NCBI GenBank assembly: GCA_036924285.1
Contig: JAYKYS010000014.1
Span: 9,486,001 to 9,550,000 of the forward strand
Length of the DNA: 64,000 bases
Reading direction: 5' to 3'
Source: Asterella californica
Lineage: Eukaryota; Streptophyta; Marchantiopsida; Marchantiales; Aytoniaceae
Positions 59,761 to 64,000 of this stretch are shown here, piece after piece. A program made the position numbers and the translations under genes. Positions within the stretch are counted from its first letter, which is position 1. Every line of letters begins with the position of its first letter. Under the pieces are notes generated by a model. The model was not told where the DNA came from. It did not search any database and saw only the letters and a list, made by a program, of their open reading frames with translations.

Positions 59761-60800
59761 ATTGGAGATAATTGTCGCGACCCTCAGTCCAAGATCAGAC
59801 GCAGACGCGAACAACAGAACCCTAGGGACTTGCTCTAGGATGTGAACGCTACGATTAAGACTTAACGGCTTGTCCGAGAAGTGAAGAATAGATGAATCCT
59901 AAGTGGTCCTCTCAACCAAAGTTGAACATTGGATTGAGACGTATGGACCTATCCCAATGAGACCTCAGACGAATGTTGATATAAGAAGGTGAGTCTAAAA
60001 ATAGATTGAAATGCAAGTCTAAGACGTCAGTCTGAGACGTAAGTCGGAGCAGATAGAGACGTAGGTCTAGCGTTGGACCATGGTTCTCCGGAAAAACGCT
60101 AAGTGTTGGAGCTCCAACAACATTTTGGGTCGTAGATGGAGCTCCAAGCAAGATCTTCAGACGACTAATCAATCATTGCAAACATCTTGACAAGGACTTT
60201 CCAATGATACTAATAACTCATCAAACTGACATCGGACCTAGGAATTATGACCGATCCCGTGATCAAGTTGTGGTATAATTTTTGGAGATTAAAGAAGAGG
60301 ACGAGGTCACCGATCTTCTGAAGTATATATGAGGAGGACTCGATGTCTAGATGGGTCAAGATAAGTCACTTAGTCTTAGAGTTCAAAGGATAGACTCTAG
60401 GGGCATGAGGTTGGATCAATGCCAAGGCGTGTTCTGGTTCATATTTAGACGTCTAGACTTAAGAACAACTCAAGTGTTGGGCAAGATTATGAAACAAGAT
60501 GGCTAGTTCGATTATCGTTTGGGAGCATAGACCTAGACGGACATCACGGATGGTTGGACCACTATGTGTGCTAGAGGCACAGTTTATATGACCTTGGACT
60601 TTATGAGAAGTCAGTCACAAGTCGTTGTGACTTGCTCATGTTTGGGACTGACCTAACCGGATCTAGGTTGGAACTTGAGAAATACTGAGCTTGAGAGTTA
60701 AGGAGACAATCCGACTATGATCTGGACCAAATGGGATAAAGGTAAGTGGTGCATGGATGCTAACATGTGATTGTGGTTTACATGTTAGCATAATGAAGTT
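59761..60800. other. GC-richer non-coding block, possible LTR remnant
   Basis: Composition differs from both sides. It holds repeated GACGTA[A/G]GTC / GTCTGAGACG-like words (about 59930-60075), ends with a strong hairpin (60757-60791) and has no convincing ORF. It resembles an LTR or untranslated part of an unidentified retrotransposon, but no second copy lies in the window. Confidence 0.35.
60757..60791. repeat. Hairpin with 12-bp perfect arms
   Basis: ATGCTAACATGT and ACATGTTAGCAT are separated by 11 nt (GATTGTGGTTT). It lies at the right edge of the GC-richer block, in front of AT-rich DNA. Confidence 0.95.
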
Positions 60801-63800
60801 TGTGACCTACTAAGCAAGAGCTTCCGCTGATGCAACAAGAAGATATGTGCACGAAAATACTTTATGTTGCTTTCTTGCTATCTGAAATATGTTTTCTTCA
60901 TTTCTCCATTAGACAAAGCATGTTCATTATTTGTATCATAAGAAAATGACCATACCAAGATAAAAAGCTATGCATCTTGTCACACAAGATTTAACATGGA
61001 TAAACACTTCTCCTTGGTGTAGTAAAATATGGAGATAATTCATAATATGACATGACAAAAAGTCATTGAGCTCAACAAGACAAATCAAAGATTCCAACCG
61101 ATCTCATAACTTTTCCTCTTAGTCAAAACAAAGATCAATTTTAATTCAAGGATTGTAGGAAAGAAAAGAGAAGATTTAACATGTTATCAATGGACCCTTC
61201 AAGATTGTTGTTTTCCAATCAAGAAAATCCAAACATATTTATCTAGAAGAAGTTTGATTAAGTTTTGCATTCATGACATATTGCATGATGAGTGAGCTTC
61301 GAGTACTACTTCGATGGAGACAACAATTGTTGTTGAACCATCCTCTCATTTCTTGTCGAGTGGATTTCAATGCTCTACTGTTGAACTAGAACACCCAAGC
61401 AAGTAAATCAATTGACCTGATAGCTTTGCACATATTGCAGAAATCAAGAAAGATCAAATGTGAAAAGAATGTAAAAATGAAAGAATGCAAAGTTTCTTTT
61501 TAAGCAAAACTGGTATACATTCAAGACTTGGATGGTGGATCCTTCTCCTCCAAGTCACTTGTCAATTATTCTGCAATAGTTGGATACTCTGTTGCAACAC
61601 CTTGCAAGAACTCTCATCACTTATATTTAGAGATATGTCTTATGGACGAGAATAATTTGAAAACGTTCGAACTATATTTTATCCTGATATTTTCTATTTA
61701 TACTCGACATATATTTGGCAAATTCAGTATTTCATTTCATCCATCTAAGTCATCCTCGTACCTCGTTCTATAGTTCTATTTTGTTTTCAATAATGATTTT
61801 CTCTACATTCTTCATAGCAATTACGTCCTCTACTTAGTTATTATTATTTACAAATTGTATATTGATATAAAATTAGTTTTTTCATATTATCTAATTAATT
61901 GATTTACCATATTCAACTTTAACTTCAGTTATTTGTATTTTACAAAGTGTATTTGATGGACCATAACTTATTTGTGCATTACTAACAATCATAAGAGTAG
62001 TAAACTAGAGTCTAAATCATCATCATTCCTCATCCATCAATATGGATATCATTTTGAATATGAATTTGTTGTACCCATTAAGTTTGATCAGAACTTCAGA
62101 TTATAACATCCATATATTGTATGTTATCCACACATGCATATGCATTATGTATATCATTTGAATTATAATCTCTGTAGAATGAATCGTTACAACATATTAT
62201 GTGTTTAACTTCTTTATCAAGTTAACACTAGTTATTTGTATATCTAATCCTCTTCCATCTTGAAGTTACCACAATGGTTCTTGACCACAATCTTATATAT
62301 ATGCATCTCTTACATACGGATGTGATGAGTTATATTCTCAAACTACAAGTACCAACATCATCAATATTTTCCGTGCTACCATTGTCCCTCAATTGAGAAT
62401 AAAATCCAGTTATACTATGAGCTTCATATTTTCTTCTTTCTTTTTACGAACAAAGTTAGTTGGTATTACCACAAGAAAGTGTTTAGCAAATATTAGTATA
62501 AGTATACTAAAGAGATACGAGACTACAAAACAAACCTGATACTACGAAATGATTTTGATATTGTGTAGAGATCAGACTCTCCAAGTATGATGGATATTAG
62601 ATCACCTCTTCAAATTTGTCATGATAGTTATAGTTGCAACACTCCAAGAACATCAAAACGAGCAGGTTCTTGAGGATCCAATAACTGATTGTACTAAAAA
62701 CAAAGATGTTAGCAAATTTGATTCATGAAATTTGCAGAAACATGTAACTCATCAATCTTGACGCTTAGCTTGGTCTAGAGACTCGAGAATCAAACATTTA
62801 ATCTTATTATTGTAATAAGAATGTGTGTGTCTTGCAACGATGAAACTGAAGTCATGACGATTGATAGTATTGTGACGTTCTGCCACTGAACTCTCACTAT
62901 GCTAAAAGTCCATAACAAGTAGTCGGTAGTGCAATCAGATCGAATAGAAGAAGAGAGACAAAGTTGGCACACTGAATATTTTGAGGATAAGCTACATGTT
63001 GTGGAATATAACTAGAGAATAAGCTTTAAATGGTTGCTCACTAGCACCAACAATGTTTCATATTTCATGATGAATTATGATGCACATAATATTTGGAGTG
63101 TCGACGAGTTGAAATCTTAAGCGAGTAAAACAAATAGAGGAGTAGGTTCAGTAGAGATGGCAAATCTAGGAAATGTACGGAGAAGAAACATCATCTCATC
63201 ATGGTGATCAAAGTATCAAGTATAATGAGAGAAGTGAAGATGATAAGTTGTATACGAATGATAGGTAGAGAGACAAGAGGACAAACATGCAAAAGAGAAC
63301 TAGACTTATATGCTAACTGATTACTCTTTGGTGGCAATCATACATCATGACATCTTGATCTGATATATTCAAACATATAGATATGGGAACACTAACAAAC
63401 AATACCAAGAATGATAAGAATAGTTGAAATAATAAACATTGATCTAAATCAAGGATCTTGAGCTAGAACAAGAGTGTTCACGACAGAATTCCTGTTTTGT
63501 ATTGAAGATTATGAGTATCTTGTCATAAATGTTTGGAACAGTAGCCACATATGCTTTTGATTCACCCTACAGTAAAGTATCACAACAAGAACTGAAAAAG
63601 ACAAGCAAGGAATATATTCAACTTGCATACGGATTATAACAAAAGTCTTTATGATTGAGAATGAATATTTTTCAATTTATTTTTCTTTCTAAATATCTTG
63701 ATCTTTGATAAAAAGAATATAATGCTTAAAATAACTCAAAACAAGTCATGCAGCTCCAATCGGACTGTGAATGCTATGCAATTGTCGAGATAAGCAAATC

Positions 63801-64000
63801 TTGAATTTCAAGACTTTGTTACATGGCATGTTCCGAGTAAGTGAAAAGTATCTTGATGCGCTCTTCATATTTAATATTCTTGCATGCAGCACTTGGTTGG
63901 CTTAATATTTTGCTAAAAACTTAATATCACCATCATATATTAAACCAATATAATAATATTTGTTTTTATAATGTGCATGTTTATTACATTTCGGAGTATG
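60801..64000. other. AT-rich intergenic DNA
   Basis: Only short ORFs (such as 61528-61773) and A/T runs. No gene, RNA or element could be recognised up to the window end. Confidence 0.5.

Overview
The window is nuclear DNA of a land plant. Two conserved genes carry many short GT-AG introns, the intergenic DNA is very AT-rich, and several decayed LTR retrotransposons lie nested in one another. The variant FLDD motif in the reverse transcriptase and the general look of the Ty3/Gypsy proteins suggest a bryophyte, perhaps a moss. That is an inference; the genus cannot be fixed from the sequence.

Layout. 1-3.0 kb: AT-rich intergenic DNA with a ~106 bp tandem duplication and one copy of a dispersed repeat. 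3.0-6.6 kb: a GC-richer block with a 57-codon ORF and several exon-like pieces on the + strand, no family recognised. 6.6-14.45 kb (minus): a complete 15-exon DNA topoisomerase IB gene (TOP1), 1028 codons with all five catalytic residues. Its upstream side (14.45-15.3 kb) is strongly purine-rich on the gene strand, with a telo-box farther up. 15.4-26.3 kb: AT-rich intergenic DNA with two more copies of the dispersed repeat, a short telomere-like tract and a perfect 42-nt palindrome.

26.3-34.5 kb (minus): a Ty3/Gypsy element with two ~1.5-1.7 kb LTRs and decayed gag, protease, RT and RNase H. Its integrase stops after the zinc-binding region. 36.1-46.1 kb (plus): a second, inverted copy of the same family. 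It is split by a foreign 5.3 kb insertion (about 39.94-45.26 kb) that is GC-richer, packed with GAAGAC/GTCTTC, and carries a coiled-coil ORF broken by two TAG codons. 46.1-47.14 kb (minus): a third fragment, an LTR joined to a piece of integrase, followed by a TTTGAAC tandem repeat.

49.6-52.93 kb (plus): a complete six-exon Rab GTPase of the plant RABC/Rab18 class, 211 codons, ending in Cys-Thr-Cys. 53-64 kb: AT-rich intergenic DNA with a degenerate minisatellite, coding relics in inverted arrangement, a GC-richer non-coding block and a hairpin.

The two intact genes are housekeeping genes (DNA supercoil relaxation and vesicle trafficking). They are not functionally linked to each other or to the transposons. 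No tRNA, rRNA or CRISPR array was seen. Exon borders were derived by hand from splice consensus, reading-frame continuity and recalled family alignment, and every exon length agrees with its phase. No new biological system could be demonstrated; the least explained object is the GAAGAC-rich nested insertion.
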